Of a stretch of 60,000 nt of DNA, positions 40,946 through 53,684 are shown piece by piece; position 1 is the first letter of the stretch, and each line of letters begins with the position of its first letter. A model generated the notes under the pieces. That model made no database searches. It was given only the letters and a program-made list of their open reading frames with translations, and was not told where the DNA came from. Source of the stretch: Symsagittifera roscoffensis (Eukaryota > Xenacoelomorpha > Acoela > Convolutidae); the NCBI RefSeq assembly GCF_963678635.1, contig NC_087068.1, positions 43,517,080 through 43,577,079 on the forward strand, written 5' to 3'. A program made the translations under genes and the position numbers.

Positions 40946-42184
40946 CAATTTAGGGCAAAAAGAGCCAAACAACATGAACTCTACGTATTCACACCAAAAT
41001 ACAACCACTTTCGCCCACATGAAAAATAACAAATTCTCTTCTTCAAAAAAACGGCAAACTTTGATATCAGAAGCAAAAATATACATTTTTTTAAAACTTC
41101 ACATCTTTTTTTATAGGAATAAAGAAAATCACGTTTCATATTTTCAATTTTTCTTTTTTGTTCCGAGCAATCAAGTACATTCATACTTCATCGTTTTTCA
41201 GAAAAAATTTTAGGAGCTAATTTTGGTAAGAAAACAGAGTCTTTCTACTTGTTTTTTTTTTCGTTGTAAGATTTTTTTTATTTGTTGTGCCAGAAAAATA
41301 TCCATTTCAAGAACTCGCAAATACTATTTTTTTCATGTACTTGAGTAGTTCATTTAAAACCATATCTGAAAATGCTCATTTTGTCAATTTAACGGTAATA
41401 TTTTTGAATCATTGGGTTTCCACGCCTTTCGCCTTTTGATTGCCAGTTACGCACTTCCTTTTAAAGCTTGCCCACAACTAACTAATATTTCGTAATATGC
41501 TTTTTCAGCCTATCTGAAGTTTCTATTGTTGAAGAAACAGCACATAAAATCATGTTACCAACAAGTAAAACCTCTGGATCGAATTCTTTCATATAAGTTA
41601 GGGTAGATCGGGGATTTTGGAGAAAGAGGGAAGTTAGCGGCAGGTTTTTAAAGTTAATTAATATTTTGTGCTTTGTGTGCTTGAATTTAGGTCGATCGCA
41701 TTGATTTATATTGGACCTTTTTAGTGTAAGTATATATGCGAAAAATGGCTTTGACCTATAACAAGCGTTTCACTCTCAAAACCAAATCAAAAACTGGCGG
41801 CCCAAGCAACTAAAAAAATCAAGGGTTGTTGAAGGTGTAATTTCCGAGTGAGGAGATTTACGCCTTTACTCGCCCCTTTTCCCCTTTTTATACTTTATAC
41901 ATTGCCAAAAAACTTTTAAAGTATACCGCAGATTGTTTCTAATTGTTTCTAATTTTAAAAAGAATTACAATTTCGCCAGAAATTGGAAATCAATTATGCA
42001 ACCTACACTGTTAGGTAACTTTTACCGTTAGAAAACTCTTGGCCCTTTTTCGTGAAAACATGTATTCAAAAATATTTCTGATAACTGCATTCAAGACTCG
42101 GTTGATTATTTTAAACTATTCTTCTTAAGGTAAAATCATAAGTTTATGAGTTTTGAAAAAAAAAGACCTGTAAATTTTCTAAGC
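40946..42184. other. Non-coding, no recognised feature
   Basis: AT-rich sequence with short overlapping ORFs on both strands near 40980-41210 that look accidental. Confidence 0.4.
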
Positions 42185-42389
42185 TTTATTTGGGATCAAT
42201 TGAGCAATCCCCCCAAGCAAAAACGGTATAACGCTACAAAAAAACATCAGCAAACGCAAGCAGATGGTTAATGTGTTCGTAGCACGCTATCAATTGACTG
42301 ACTGAAGTTTATTTTATTTGAGTATCGAAATGTATTTCAAAAATTTTTTTTTGCAATATTTTGTTTGGGCGACCATTGCCTCAACGAGC

Positions 42390-42620
42390 TAACAAGGCAT
42401 AGTCAAAACTGTACGGTTGAAGATCAAATTCAGCTTGTTTCTAGTTCGCATAAATAAGACACTGAACTAGAGGTCAACAAAAAGCAGACTAGACAGACCT
42501 AGACTGACTGACAGGCAGGTACCAAATTCACACTTAGTCATAATATGAGAACTCTCAAGAATATAAATAATAATGAATAGCAACTAATTTGATTGACATC
42601 TAAATATGTAGTCCCTCACA
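42390..42620 (-). repeat. 3' LTR of the 5.4-kb Ty3/gypsy element
   Basis: About 231 bp, collinear with 47603-47837 with several substitutions and short indels (for example AAATAAGACACTGAACTAG versus AAATAACTGAGGCACTGAA), so this insertion is much older than the 13.3-kb element. Target duplication GAGC at 42386-42389. Confidence 0.85.
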
Positions 42621-42777
42621 TTTCCCTACGGATGTAAAATTTAAATACATAGTAATTTAAGTTTAATATAATAAGTAGTGACCTTTCAATCTGCCGCCGT
42701 AACTACCACATCAGAACTTTAACTTTGAGTTTTTTGGCTTTTGGCCATCCCTCTCCCTGGGTTATGAGTTTTAAGTT

Positions 42778-43661
42778 TTACTTGTTTCCTTCCCCGGGAT
42801 ATTTCCACTTCTTCTCTACCCCTTGGATATTGTCTATCATAACTCCTCCCATTTTGTCGACTGGCTTTCTTCTTCTCGTGCTCTTTCGTGTTCCCGAGCT
42901 TTCGCTTTGGCTCCCTGATTCTCCTTCTTCCTCTTGGCTGCTGTTTGTAAGACACTCCCTTGCAACTAACGCCGGTCTGCCCTGGTTCCCTTTTCCTCGT
43001 TTTATTTTTGTAGTTTTAGTTCTCACTCCTGTTCCCGTTCCGTGCTCCTCCTGAGTTGTCCTGCCACTTGTTCCTTGTCCCGCCGCAATTGCCTCATGCC
43101 TTGCCGAAATCTCGACTGGTAGTCGTGCTGGTTGGTGGTCCTCACTGTCCGAGCTTTCGGATTGATATGCTGCTATAGGTGGTGGCTGTTTTGCTTTAGG
43201 TCGCTGTGACTTTGGGCTTTCTATTGCCCCTTTTTTCGCACTTGCAGGCTTTTCTTTGAGTGTGGCCGGCTTCCGTTTCTTTGGCAGAGTCTTCTTCGGT
43301 TTTTCTTGCCACGGCACTTTTCCTAAGCACAGACCCGTTTTCCAGTTCGATGGTATGTTTAGACTCGGAAATTACATTAGATTTTAAGAGTTTATACCGG
43401 TTTTAATGTTCGGCTGGTAGTGCGCTGGTAGAGGTCTCCTGTACTTCCACTCCCTTGGATTGTTGGCTCAGTCACCGATTCGTTCCCTTGGCCAGTCTTC
43501 AGTTGTTGGTCGCTATCGAGAATTAGAGGTGCATTTCTTAACGCCGGAGTGTACACAAGGTCAGATATTTCCCAGTTTGCGTGTTGGGGAAATGCAATCG
43601 TGTTCATTTCGGGGTCATTGTCGTCTAAACACAAACATTTTTGTTTTAAGACGTTCTCCAA
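42778..43661 (-). pseudogene. Pol C-terminal region (tail after integrase)
   Basis: Two open pieces. 43661-43392 has no recognised domain. 43317-42778 (179 codons) is Lys/Pro/Ser-rich and ends with a basic SSGTRKSTRRRKPVDKMGG segment, the kind of tail found after integrase in Ty3/gypsy polyproteins. They are separated by a stop and frame change. Confidence 0.5.
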
Positions 43662-43799
43662 GTTTAGGTTTTTCAGACTCGGTTTTTTCGTAAGGTTACG
43701 TAAGACGGTGTTCGCCTCCCAACCATGGTGTGCTTCAAAAGGTGTCAGCTTAGTCGTTGCATTTTTGGAAAACCGTAGCGCCTAACGCTTTATCGACCA

Positions 43800-44320
43800 T
43801 ACATACTAGAGATTTATGCTCCTTTTCGGATGCAAAGGTGAGAACAAAATTCTTCAGGCTTCCATCGTTTTTTCCACTGAACCCGTGCCCCGGTGATCAT
43901 TCACTGGAGAGTAAACTATTTCGATACCTTCGCTATTACAGAAGCTTTCGACGTGAATTTTCCGGGTTACTCCATGTTGAGTGATGTATTTATCGAGAAT
44001 TTTTAAAATTTTATCGGAAGTATTGGTGGTAGTAACCATCGCTCATGGCCACCTTGGAAAACGTTCTGTAGCAACTAAGACATATTTCCTACTTTCGTTT
44101 AATTAGCTTATTGGCCCCCAGAAATCCAACTGTAGACATTCATTCAGTTCCCTTGGTTCAGGGACTTTTCCTACGTCTCCCTTGGGTAACAACGTTTTTA
44201 AGTTCTTACCCGCATCCGTGCACTGTTGACAAAACTTGCCCAACGCTGCCAAGCTACGGTACATGTAAGGCTACCATACAACCCGCGCTGCCTCAAACAT
44301 ATTTCTCTTCCCATTGTGGT
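43800..44320 (-). pseudogene. Integrase remnant
   Basis: 44039-43854 encodes KYITQHGVTRKIHVESFCNS followed by EGIEIVYSPVNDHRGTGSVE, matching the second half of a Ty3/gypsy integrase core. The Glu in GSVEKT would be the third catalytic residue. The segment around the second Asp is shortened. The region up to about 44320 is in shifted frames. Confidence 0.6.
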
Positions 44321-44624
44321 AGAAGTGAATCCTCGTCTCGATCGGGACTTGTAGTGGTAGAGGAATGACTAGCCGTCCGTCTAACCACACGCAGTCATCT
44401 CTCAGTGACAGTTCTTTGGCATATTGGGCCCAGTACATCCCCACTTTCTTCAGTTCCTCCTTGAGGTTGGTTTTCTTCTGCAGTGCCTCTTTTCTCTGAG
44501 TAAATTGATGTCCGCCGGTATGTTGGAAGCAATAAATGCCAAGTTGAATAATTCCGCTAACGCTGTGGATTTCTTGATGACTTCACAATCGCGCGGAATA
44601 ATGGACATAATTCGTTGATTAGGG

Positions 44625-45002
44625 TTAATAGTAGGAAATAGTTGGCCTAGAAGTTTTGAAGGAATGGAAAGTATAAGTTGACAAATAATCTGCGAGTCCG
44701 ATCTTTGCACATGGTTTATGTTCTACGACAAAGTCAAACGGAATGAGTCTATCCAGCCAACGTGTTAATCTTGAGAATAGAGTTTTGTTTTTCTTATTAT
44801 TCCTGTTGAGTAATGAAACAAGAGCTTTTTGGTCTGTTATAACAGTAAAAGGTCCTCCTAGAATGTAGTTTCTGAAGTATTCGGCCCCCCATACAACTGC
44901 CAACATTTCGAGCTCGTTAGTGGAGTATTTTTTCTCGGCTGCGTTTAAAAATCGTGATGCAAATGAGATTTGGCGCCACCCTTCTGCCCCCAATTGCTCC
45001 AA
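44625..45002 (-). pseudogene. RNase H domain
   Basis: Contains ISFASRFLNAAEKKYSTNEL, EMLAVVWGAEYFRNYILGG and FTVITDQKALVSLLNR, the Ty3/gypsy RNase H blocks with the E and D catalytic positions visible. Ends in a shifted frame within the linker (KIGLADYLST). Confidence 0.8.
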
Positions 45003-45320
45003 AACTGCTCCAAGACAAACAACCCTTATGTCTTTGTGAATGTCTAAGTGTTTTTTATTTCGACAATGTTTGCTACCCCCAATTTAATGTTTTGAAAAGG
45101 CATTTTCGCACTCCGCGGTCCAGTTATAATCACTCTTCTTGCTGAGGAGCGACCTTAGGGGAGCTGACATTTCTGCTATAGCCGGTAAGTATTTACGAAG
45201 GCTGTGGATTGAGCCCATAAATGATTTTAATTGAGTTACTGTTTTAGGAGCCGCTAATGCATCGATCGTTTTACGCTTCAGAGGCGTTACTCCCGTTTCT
45301 GTTATACGATGGCCGAGCCA

Positions 45321-46104
45321 CTAGCATTCTCGCTTTGCGAACTCGCACTTAGGTAGTTTTAGCGAGATGTTTTCGCGATTCAATTTTCTAAGAATCTTTT
45401 CAACCAAGGATATGTGTTCCACTTCAGTTCCCTTGGTTGTAACCAAAATATCATCAATGAAAGCGTTTGCTTGAGGGAATTCGTTCAAAATTGAGCTCAA
45501 TAACCGTTGGAACTCTGCTGGCATTGACGTTAGCCCGTAAAATCCTGTACAAAACCGGTACGTTTTAGTTGACCGTCCGCCCACCAATGAGAAATTAGAA
45601 TGTACACTTGTTTCTTCACTGAGTGGTAGTTGTCCATACGCTTACGTTAAATCCATCGTGGTAAAGTACACCTCACCTTGTTTTTTCTTGGAAATAAATT
45701 GTCCTATTGTATCTACAAGTTCTTCTATGTTGGGCATTTGGTACTTGTTTTTATGCACCTGTTTATTACGTTCTCAAGATTCCAGCGCTAATTTCACGGA
45801 CCCGTCCTTTTTTACGATAATAACAATTGGAGAAACAAAATATTGACCTGAATAGTCCTACAATTTTTCTGTGTCCCTGGGCTAGAAGCTTATAGATCTC
45901 TTTATCCACTTTGTATTGGAGCGATACCGGCACTCTCCGGCCCTTTTGATGCACCGGTAAGAGATTTTTGAAAAATTCCACTTGGATCATGTAATTTCTA
46001 ATTTTCCCGATTCTAGTAAAAAAAAATTGGGAATAGCTTACTAAAATACTGTTGCCAGGGGTCCATTTGCTCGTCCTCCGATTCTCCAGCTTGCTCCTTC
46101 TCAC
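45321..46104 (-). pseudogene. Reverse transcriptase (fragmented)
   Basis: 46104-45766 holds the N-terminal RT region (GRRVPVSLQYKVDKEIYKLL). 45587-45321 holds the core with GFYGLTSMPAEFQRLLSSIL and the catalytic FIDDILVT (Phe replacing the usual Tyr). The intervening motif A region is frame-shifted and carries stops. Confidence 0.8.
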
Positions 46105-46270
46105 ATGTACTGTCCTCCAACCCTTGGATATTCATCACTGCTCCCCTTGGATCTGCGTGCATCAACTGTAGTCCGAGTTTCCCCATCAAGTCGCGTCCCC
46201 CACGATTGAGGGTCTGGTCCCTCTGATGACTCTGACTTCCGTTCTTGTTTTCCAGCCGTTCGATGCTATT

Positions 46271-46528
46271 TCAACCTCCATTCTCCCCAAAATTTTGATC
46301 CGATTGTTGCTCTAGTCCCAAAATTCGTCGTCTTCCATCCATGTCGTCTTGTTTCAAGTTGATTCCCGTTCTTCCCACTGTTTTCTTCAAGTCGTCAAGT
46401 GTTAGTATGGATATGGGTGATCCGCTGTCAATCCAGATGTTTATTGGGTGTCCATTAATGTAGATTTTAAGTTTAGGCCGGTCAACTTTCAATAGTGTCT
46501 CCTTTTTACGTCTAATCGCCATAACCAT
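46271..46528 (-). pseudogene. Aspartic protease fragment
   Basis: 85 codons with INIWIDSGSPISILTLDD, the D-S-G active-site loop, followed by GLEQQ. Frame lost before RT. Confidence 0.75.
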
Positions 46529-46539
46529 ATAGTCATCCG

Positions 46540-47559
46540 ATCTCTCCGATGACCAGCCGTTCTCTCTTGACGAAACCTATTGAATTGGCAGCATGTTGTG
46601 ACCCAACGTCATCCGAGGGAGTATCCTCTTCATCGAACGGTTCATCCCCTTGGATTAGTCCAACTGTTTGTCCCCCACATGACAGCCGCTTTCCCCGAAA
46701 GGTCGTCTCGAAATGGCCGACCTTTTCGCAGAAATTGCATGTGACGGCTCTTGCTGGGCATCTTTGTCGGTGTTCTGGAGTGAAATTCGGCTGGTTACAG
46801 TTATAGCACTACGCTCTTGTGTTCGGGCTCCTCCCGATTCTGGTATTGTCCCCGTCCCCTTTGTATTCCTCGTCCCCTGGATCCACGAATATTACTGAAC
46901 GGTTCAGCTTTGATCCGTAGAGAACCCCCTGGGGTTGTGTAGGCCGTTCCCGTGGAGCCTGGCGCACTTCCCTTGTAAGTTTTTGCGTACTTGTCGCCTC
47001 TTTCATACGACATTGCTATCCTCAGTGCTTCCTCCGGGGTTTTCGTTTCCCGGCACAGCTCGTTCTGCACGTCCTTATTCCGCATATTAAATATGAATAT
47101 GTCTCTCACTATTTTCCGTTCTGGGGTACCCAGGTTGCATCTCGCCGCCATTCCACTGAGTTCTGCGTAGAACGATTCTAAACTCTCTCCCTCTTTTTGC
47201 TTCCTGGACAACATTTGGTACTTTTCATAAGTTTCATTTCGCTCTTTCTGGAAAAGAGCTACACATCTTGGGTATCGTATTTCTTCCGTATTCAAGTGTG
47301 GATGCTGGTTATGCAAAGCCCGCTGTCCCTCGTGTCCCAGACATAAATACAGGTTCGATATGAGTGTGCGTTCACCTTCTTCCCTCGGTTTTCCACCGAT
47401 ATCCCCCAGTCCGGTAATCTGCGCTTCGGTCAACGTTGACGCAAAGTAGTATTCAGACGAAACTAATCCGTGTTTCGCCACCAATGCCCAATGGAATCTC
47501 TTTTTCCCAAGCTCCCATAATAATTGTGGCTCCGTCTGATTCGGAGGCCAGAATGCCAC
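46540..47559 (-). pseudogene. Gag (capsid and degenerate zinc knuckle)
   Basis: 47559-46801 (252 codons) carries a Retrotrans_gag-type capsid: ERNETYEKYQMLSRKQKEGE, SLESFYAELSGMAARCNLGT, IFNMRNKDVQNELC and EEALRIAMSYE, then an Arg/Gly-rich region. After a stop the frame continues with CNFCEKVGHFETTF, a zinc knuckle whose last Cys is replaced. Confidence 0.8.
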
Positions 47560-47602
47560 AATTCCAAGGGGGTTTTCCCCCCTCTATCTGCTGGCTGTGC
47601 CA

Positions 47603-47837
47603 TAACAAGGGAGAGTCAAAACTGTAAGGTTGAAGATTAAATTCAACTTGTTTCTAGTTCGCATAAATAACTGAGGCACTGAATTAGAGGTCATCAAATT
47701 GCAGACTAGACAGACCTAGATTGACTGACAGGCAGGTACCAAATTCACACTTAGTCATAATATGAGAACTCTCAAGAATATAAATAATAATGGATAGCAA
47801 CTAAAATGATTGACATCTAAATATGTAGCCCCTCACA
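47603..47837 (-). repeat. 5' LTR of the 5.4-kb Ty3/gypsy element
   Basis: Partner of 42390-42620. The right-hand target duplication GAGC is at 47838-47841. Confidence 0.85.
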
Positions 47838-48190
47838 GAGCAAAGCGACTTACCAGGGTTGGTGCTATAGCCTTGCATCTGAATATCAAAAACTTGTCTC
47901 CGCAGTACATTAAAATTGCTTTTTTTCTATTTAGGACAGAAAAAAGAGGCTTTATGCCAATTAAGTCGTCTCCGTTTCATTGATCCTTTTTTCTCTCTGA
48001 ATTTAATTTTTGAGCTTTGATATTGTAAATTTTTGGCGTTCCACTATCGTTGAAGAACCCGATTTATGATGTCATATCATTCAAACAATTTTAAGTGGTT
48101 ATAAACATGTCTCAAGTACCAATTGAGCTATCTCCCCCCACGCGAGAATGGGGGGGGGGGGGGAGATTGCTCAATTGATCCTTTATTTGC

Positions 48191-51100
48191 TGTCTGTTTT
48201 TTTCCCTAATTTGAGGAAGCGAGATTTTTTCTTAGAATTTGTTGCGAACGTGTTTTTGATCGAGATTGATTTTTTCGTTAAATAATACTCGAATAATATA
48301 CCTTAAGATAAAAACCAGCAGTCTCGTTGGCAGATGGATCAAATTTCTGAAACGAGAAAAAATTTCAAATAAAGGCGAAAAAATTGTTTACCATGAAGTG
48401 AACAACGTCAAAACCGGCTGAAATGAAAGGTTCCCATAAATTTTTTACTCGCCAGTATTTGAAATTTCTGTGGAACAAATCACGACAGTCATTGTCTCAG
48501 GCTAAATCTTACAAAAATTATCTGCCAGATTTGCGGATAAAGGTTGTTTATCAATGGTTTAACGGAAACCTGCAGCATTGTGCTTTAAAAACGCCCGATT
48601 TGCGATTTGTTCACTCACCAGGTATTTCCTCTGCTCTTCTCTCAAGTTGTTTGCGTTCGAAACCAGCATTTCCAGGAAACAGCATCGCGTTGTAGACATG
48701 GTAGTTTTCCTCTATCGAAAGCTATTTCATTTTACTTTGTTTAACTTGTTTTTTTTACCACACCAAATTACATTAAACAAAGTAAAGGAAATATGAAAAG
48801 AAAAATTGTGAAGGAATTGTTCGACGATAACAATTGAAGTAAGAAGTGAAGTAGATGACCGGGAAATTGAAGCGGTTATAACTCTTTCTACTTCCTATCT
48901 GAATGGAGACGTAACGCAAGTAGCGCTGTGTTCAAATAAATAGTTGTCAGGACCATCTGGCTAAAATTACCATCGTAACATAGATTTGCGATGTCTTTCA
49001 GATGACAGTGCAATCGAATTCAGTGTAATTATCAAGTGAGAGATCTAAAAAACATGAAAATGAAGGTCTGAAATTTAAGCTAAGCAAAAACTTTTTGTTG
49101 ATTACCTTTTTCAACAGGTGATTCAACTGAATTTTTTAAACTCTTATTAGAATGTTTTTCAAGCAATAAAGTTCCAACTTGTGAATCTGAAAATGGGACC
49201 CAATAAAGCTGACAGGTAATCTGATTTAAAAGGACCGACACGTTTGTTTGAAGTAACTTTTGGTAAAGGTGAAGATAATCAATAGCCTGTGAAGACCGGA
49301 ACTCGATTTCAATCTGTGGAACAAATTCCCTTTTGAAAAACAAAATTCGCTGATTATACCCAAATTACCCGAATATTAAATTTTTCCTTATTGAGACTAT
49401 GAGCAAATATAACTTGAGGTGATAAGGGCTTAAAGAAGCTACAGATAAAATTTAACTAAAGATGAACTGAAAAAGCTGCGAACTGTCATTTTTGGTCCTT
49501 AATTTAAAAAACGGGGTGACTTCAAAATGCTTTTTGACGAGATGGGAAATGTTTGACGTAATAATTGGAACACAGGTCGAAATTTAACACTGCTCATTGA
49601 ACAAGAGCTGCTACTACAAGTAGAACACGTATATAACGAATTCGGTCACGCGTGTATAATAACCAAAGGGGGCGAGCGGGTCTTCTTACCAACTTACCAT
49701 CTTAACATATCCTATGGAGGTAGAAAGTAGTTACCAGTCTGTATGTCATACCGATCAGAAGAATGAAAAAAGCATTATTCCATTATACTCCCCCTCTATC
49801 GGCCGGTGAATTTAAGACCCCCAAATACTAAATTCACAAGCTGGGGGCTATTTATTTCTCATTCGTAAGGCTAAGGGGAGTTGTAATGGAAAGAGCGGAA
49901 TGAAATGCAGATCAATGGATTAATGTTAGGAAGTGATATTTTTGCAGTCGCATTTTTGCTTCAAAACACAAAAAACATAGGAAAGTATTTGAATCTCATA
50001 ATTAGTTTAAGCCCTGGTCTATTTCTCCTGAAGTTTTACTTATTTTACTTACCTCGACATCTTTTCAAAACAATTTGACCATTTTATACCAAATTAGCCT
50101 ACTTCCTTCGTAGCAACTTTCATAGCTGAAAAAATTTACGGGGATATGCTTGTAGCTGGAATTTTTCCTGTAAATAAAATTAGCCTGGAGATTTAAAATC
50201 AGAGCTGTAAATTTGAATTGAAGATGACAGAGATGGATTGACTGAGTATATTTACAAATAAAACAGCAATGGTTTGACCCAGCGGTCTTCCTCGAGATAG
50301 GCAAAATTAAATTATCCACTTTGTCATTTTTGAGCGCAATTTCCAACGGTCAGTATTTGTATACGACAGGATCTCGCACTGTTCCACATTGATTTGACTA
50401 TTGTAGGTTTTTTTTTGCAGAACGAAAAATATTTGTAGTTTCTCTTAAGGTCATAAATTTTTGCTTCATCTCGATTTATACGAATGTACTCAAGGTTGAA
50501 ATGACTTAAGGCTCAAGTTTACAAATTCTTATCATCACAGTGTTTGCATGAATTCCGTGTTTCCCTATTTTGTCAGCTTAACTTGCAAAAAAAATTTGCA
50601 GAAGACAAACGTAATCTGCATTGCTGCACCATCTGACAAACTGGTCGCAAAAAAAAGTTTTTGACCAAGGTGAAAAACGTCAAGTAATACCAATTTTTTT
50701 AACGTACTGACAAAATATATATATTTTAAAAATGAAACAATGAAATAGTTAAGCCACAATCACTCAGTACTTTGTAAAATAATTCTATCTTGATTATTAT
50801 TTAATCCAATATGTTCAGCTTATTTTTCCCTCTCGTGACATTTCTAATAACACGACTATCCAAGCTGAACCCAACCAGCGGGTAAAATTCTGAGGAAGGG
50901 GAATCTAATTTTAGAAATGCGTGATTTTTTGTATCATTCAAAAAATTAAAAGGTGTAATCTAAATTTTGAGTGTGTTTCCCTTTATACCACACTGCATTC
51001 TAACAAAAAAAAATTAAAAATTATGGCTCCTCCAGTTTGTCATTTTTGAATTTTGAATTGACTTTCAAACAATTGTTTTGTTTTCATCCATAAAAGCACT

Positions 51101-51633
51101 AAAAAACTGGACCCGTTTTTATATATAAATAAATAAACATGCACAGCTCACTAGGCATGTCTCTTTGTTCGTTTATCTGGTTTATCTACTGGAAGGGATA
51201 TATTTTATAGGAGGAAGGGGGCACTATAATGAGAAAGACCTATTTTCACTTTCATAGAAAAAAAGCAAACTCTAATAAGAAATCTAATATCAAATCTAAA
51301 GCACTACTGAAGCACTGCTCGCATTAAGGGTTAATCGAAAAAATTTTAGGATAAAAAAATGACTCTTTCAGCTGTTTTTTTTCAAAATCGAAGAAAAAAT
51401 ATTGACTTAGAGAACATTTAAAACGATTAATTTTTTTTCATCGTTTTTCTATGCATTTATAATCAAATATTATTGTTTATTTTTATCCTTTTAAATTTAG
51501 TTTCAGCATCAAAAAAATCAATTTCAATCGACTAGAATTGAAAAGAATTTCAATTATTGATCCATTTCAACCTATTGAGTATTACGCATAGTTAAACACA
51601 ATTTCAGCCAACTTCAAAAATAAAAGTTTCTTT
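48191..51633. other. Non-coding or unrecognised
   Basis: AT-rich sequence. The + strand ORF at 48423-48695 (90 codons, basic N-terminus) might be an exon but matches nothing I know and has no convincing acceptor. ORFs at 49080-49343, 50065-50346 and 50565-50759 (- strand) lack domains. No RNA gene seen. Confidence 0.35.
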
Positions 51634-52144
51634 TTCCGACTTTTGTAAGGAAAGTAACGGAATATTTGTGCTTGAGATTGTTTTTTCTTCAGACAATTTT
51701 CGACTTTTTAACTAGCCATTTTTGACAAAAAAATTTTCTACATCTTTCAAAAAGTATTGTTCTACTGATATTAAAACTGAAAAGATAATTCACTTGTTAT
51801 TTTTTTTTGTAAAGTAATGGGGGTTTAAATATTGCCATTTTGGCCCATTGGGGCAATTAACGCGCGATGTATTTCGCGCTACTAATGTGTAAGCTGAGAT
51901 TTATTGAAGGAATTGATTGAAGGAAGCTTATATGCCATAATTTATTTGTTACTAGGAGCGAAATCTATCACTTTGTACTTTTTATGACGTGTGCAGGGAT
52001 GATTTTCACAAAAAATCTCTATTTTTAAATAAGAGTCGTTCATTTTATTTCATTACATTTAATTTTTTAATGTTATTACTGCCCCATAAACCTTAAAAGG
52101 CAGTCGGAACATTCAGGGTTTCGCTCTGTTACGAGCAGTCTTAT
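51634..52144 (+). mobile_element. HINE
   Basis: Starts TTCCGACTTTTGTAAGGAAA and ends GCAGTCGGAACATTCAGGGT, then CTGTTACGAGCAGTCTTATT. The 3' hairpin is weakened by two changes. Confidence 0.7.
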
Positions 52145-53356
52145 TTCAATTAATTTTTTTTTCTTTGTGATGCATTATTTTTTGTTTTTCTCACCAAAAT
52201 CTGAGCAAATTATGTTTGATTGATGATGTTTTGTTTGAGTTGTTTTTCATCTGGTGTGTGATTCTCTTAACTAACAAAAATAGATCTCTGATGAACCAAA
52301 ATGTGACAAAACATCTCAAGTTAAGAGATTTTGTAATTGAAAGCAATATTATAAAAGTGGTGTAACAAAAGTTTTGCAAAAAAGATATTTTAATCTATCA
52401 TGAGTGCTTTTGAGCTCTGCAAAACAAATTCCAACGACGCTTGTTAGAAAAAATCATTGTTTGAAGAAGCAAAATAATTTCACCTAAAAATCTATATCTA
52501 GAAAAGACGATAGAAAGATAAGAAATGCAAGAATCAGTTGAAAAAGTTAGCTTCAATAAGCTTAAAAATTTCAAGAAAAAAATTGGGCACCAGTCTTTAA
52601 TCAAGTTCCTGTCAGCCAACAAAAAGAATCAATCATAAAATTCAAACAATTTTCTGATTTTTTAGAATCTGACTCGCAAACGCTAAGGCTTTAATATGAT
52701 ATCATACTTAGTCCCTTACGTAATCCTACCCAAAGTAAAGTAAGCTACTATCTTTGAGCCCGTTAATTAATTTGAATGGAAAAGGTTAGCAAAACAACTG
52801 AAAGTAGCTGAAAGCATTATTTTTACGGGAGAGGAAGTCGTTCTGCTGAAATAAAAAGCACAACTAAATTATCATAAGAGTTGGAAGCCAGTTTTTGAAA
52901 TAAATAAAATAATTTCTCAATACTGCAAAAGTGGTGCGAAATTAGTTTTTCTAGATGAAAATGATCGAGGAATTCTCTGTTTAGACTTGAACGTATTGTA
53001 TCATTTCGTTCTTTAACGCATCGTTTGTTTTGGAATCAGTTCTTGCTTTTAGCAAATAGCCATCTTTTTAATTCATTATCCTTGAGGCCGTTAAAATTCC
53101 AAAAAGTCTACCCGGGTTTATCTATTAATTCCATAAAAAAGTAACTGTCATGCACATCATCCTATTTTTATCCAAAAAAAGATTCCTCAATTAATTTCAT
53201 CAAATTTGTTTTTAATGTAGAACAGAATCAAAAAATGACAATGAATGTCATCACGAGGCCAAACAGTGTGTTTTGTGAATTGTAAGCAGATTCCGGAACA
53301 AAGCCGCTCCCTTTGATCTTTGATCTCGCAATGGTTTTATGTGAAGCCGGTTTTTA
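52145..53356. other. Non-coding, no recognised feature
   Basis: AT-rich sequence; the ORFs at 52191-52379 and 52398-52622 have no recognisable domain. Confidence 0.4.
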
Positions 53357-53684
53357 TTCCGACTTCCGTAACGAAAGTAACGGAATATTTGTGCTCGGGA
53401 TGGTTTTTTTCTTCAAGCAAACTTTGACTTTTTAACTGGCCATTTTTGATGGAATTGTTTAAAAATCATTCAACAGGCATTGTTGTCCTGAGCTTACATT
53501 TTAAAAAATATTTCACCTGTGATCATTTTTCGTAAAGTTATGGGGGTTTAAAGATAGCCATTTTGGCCAATTTCGAGCAATTAACGCGCGATTACCTTTA
53601 ATTTTTTTATGCTATTGCAGCTCCATAGGAATTTAAAGGCAGTCGGAACATTCAGGGCTTCACCCTGATACGAGCAGTTTTGTT
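53357..53684 (+). mobile_element. HINE with large internal deletion
   Basis: Complete ends (TTCCGACTTCCGTAACGAAA ... GATACGAGCAGTTTTGTT). The interior breaks off after AATTAACGCGCGATTACC and resumes near the poly-T before the 3' end, leaving about 330 bp. Confidence 0.7.

Larger units (their letters stand above)
42390..47837 (-). mobile_element. Decayed 5.4-kb Ty3/gypsy element
   Basis: LTRs 42390-42620 and 47603-47837 (TGTGAGG...TTGTTA on the element strand), a 4-bp target duplication GAGC (42386-42389, 47838-47841), and a PBS-like TGGCACAGCCAGCAG directly after the 5' LTR. Gag, protease, RT, RNase H, an integrase remnant and a C-terminal tail follow in Ty3/gypsy order, in many broken frames. 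Its GC content and codon use differ visibly from the AT-rich surroundings and from the 13.3-kb element. Confidence 0.9.
42185..48190. mobile_element. Possible TIR element interrupted by an LTR retroelement
   Basis: GGATCAATTGAGCAATCCCCCC-like sequence at about 42192-42213 faces its inverse (GGGGGAGATTGCTCAATTGA) at about 48158-48181. If these are terminal inverted repeats, the element without the 5.4-kb LTR insertion would be roughly 0.55 kb. At 48120-48178 a second inverted arm (AATTGAGCTATCTCCCCCCA) forms a local hairpin with the G-tract, so the structure is complex. No target duplication was verified. Confidence 0.35.

Noticed and set aside
48423-48695. 90-codon ORF that could be a host exon
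   Set aside because: Composition is protein-like, but there is no convincing acceptor or donor and no recognised homologue. Not enough to call.
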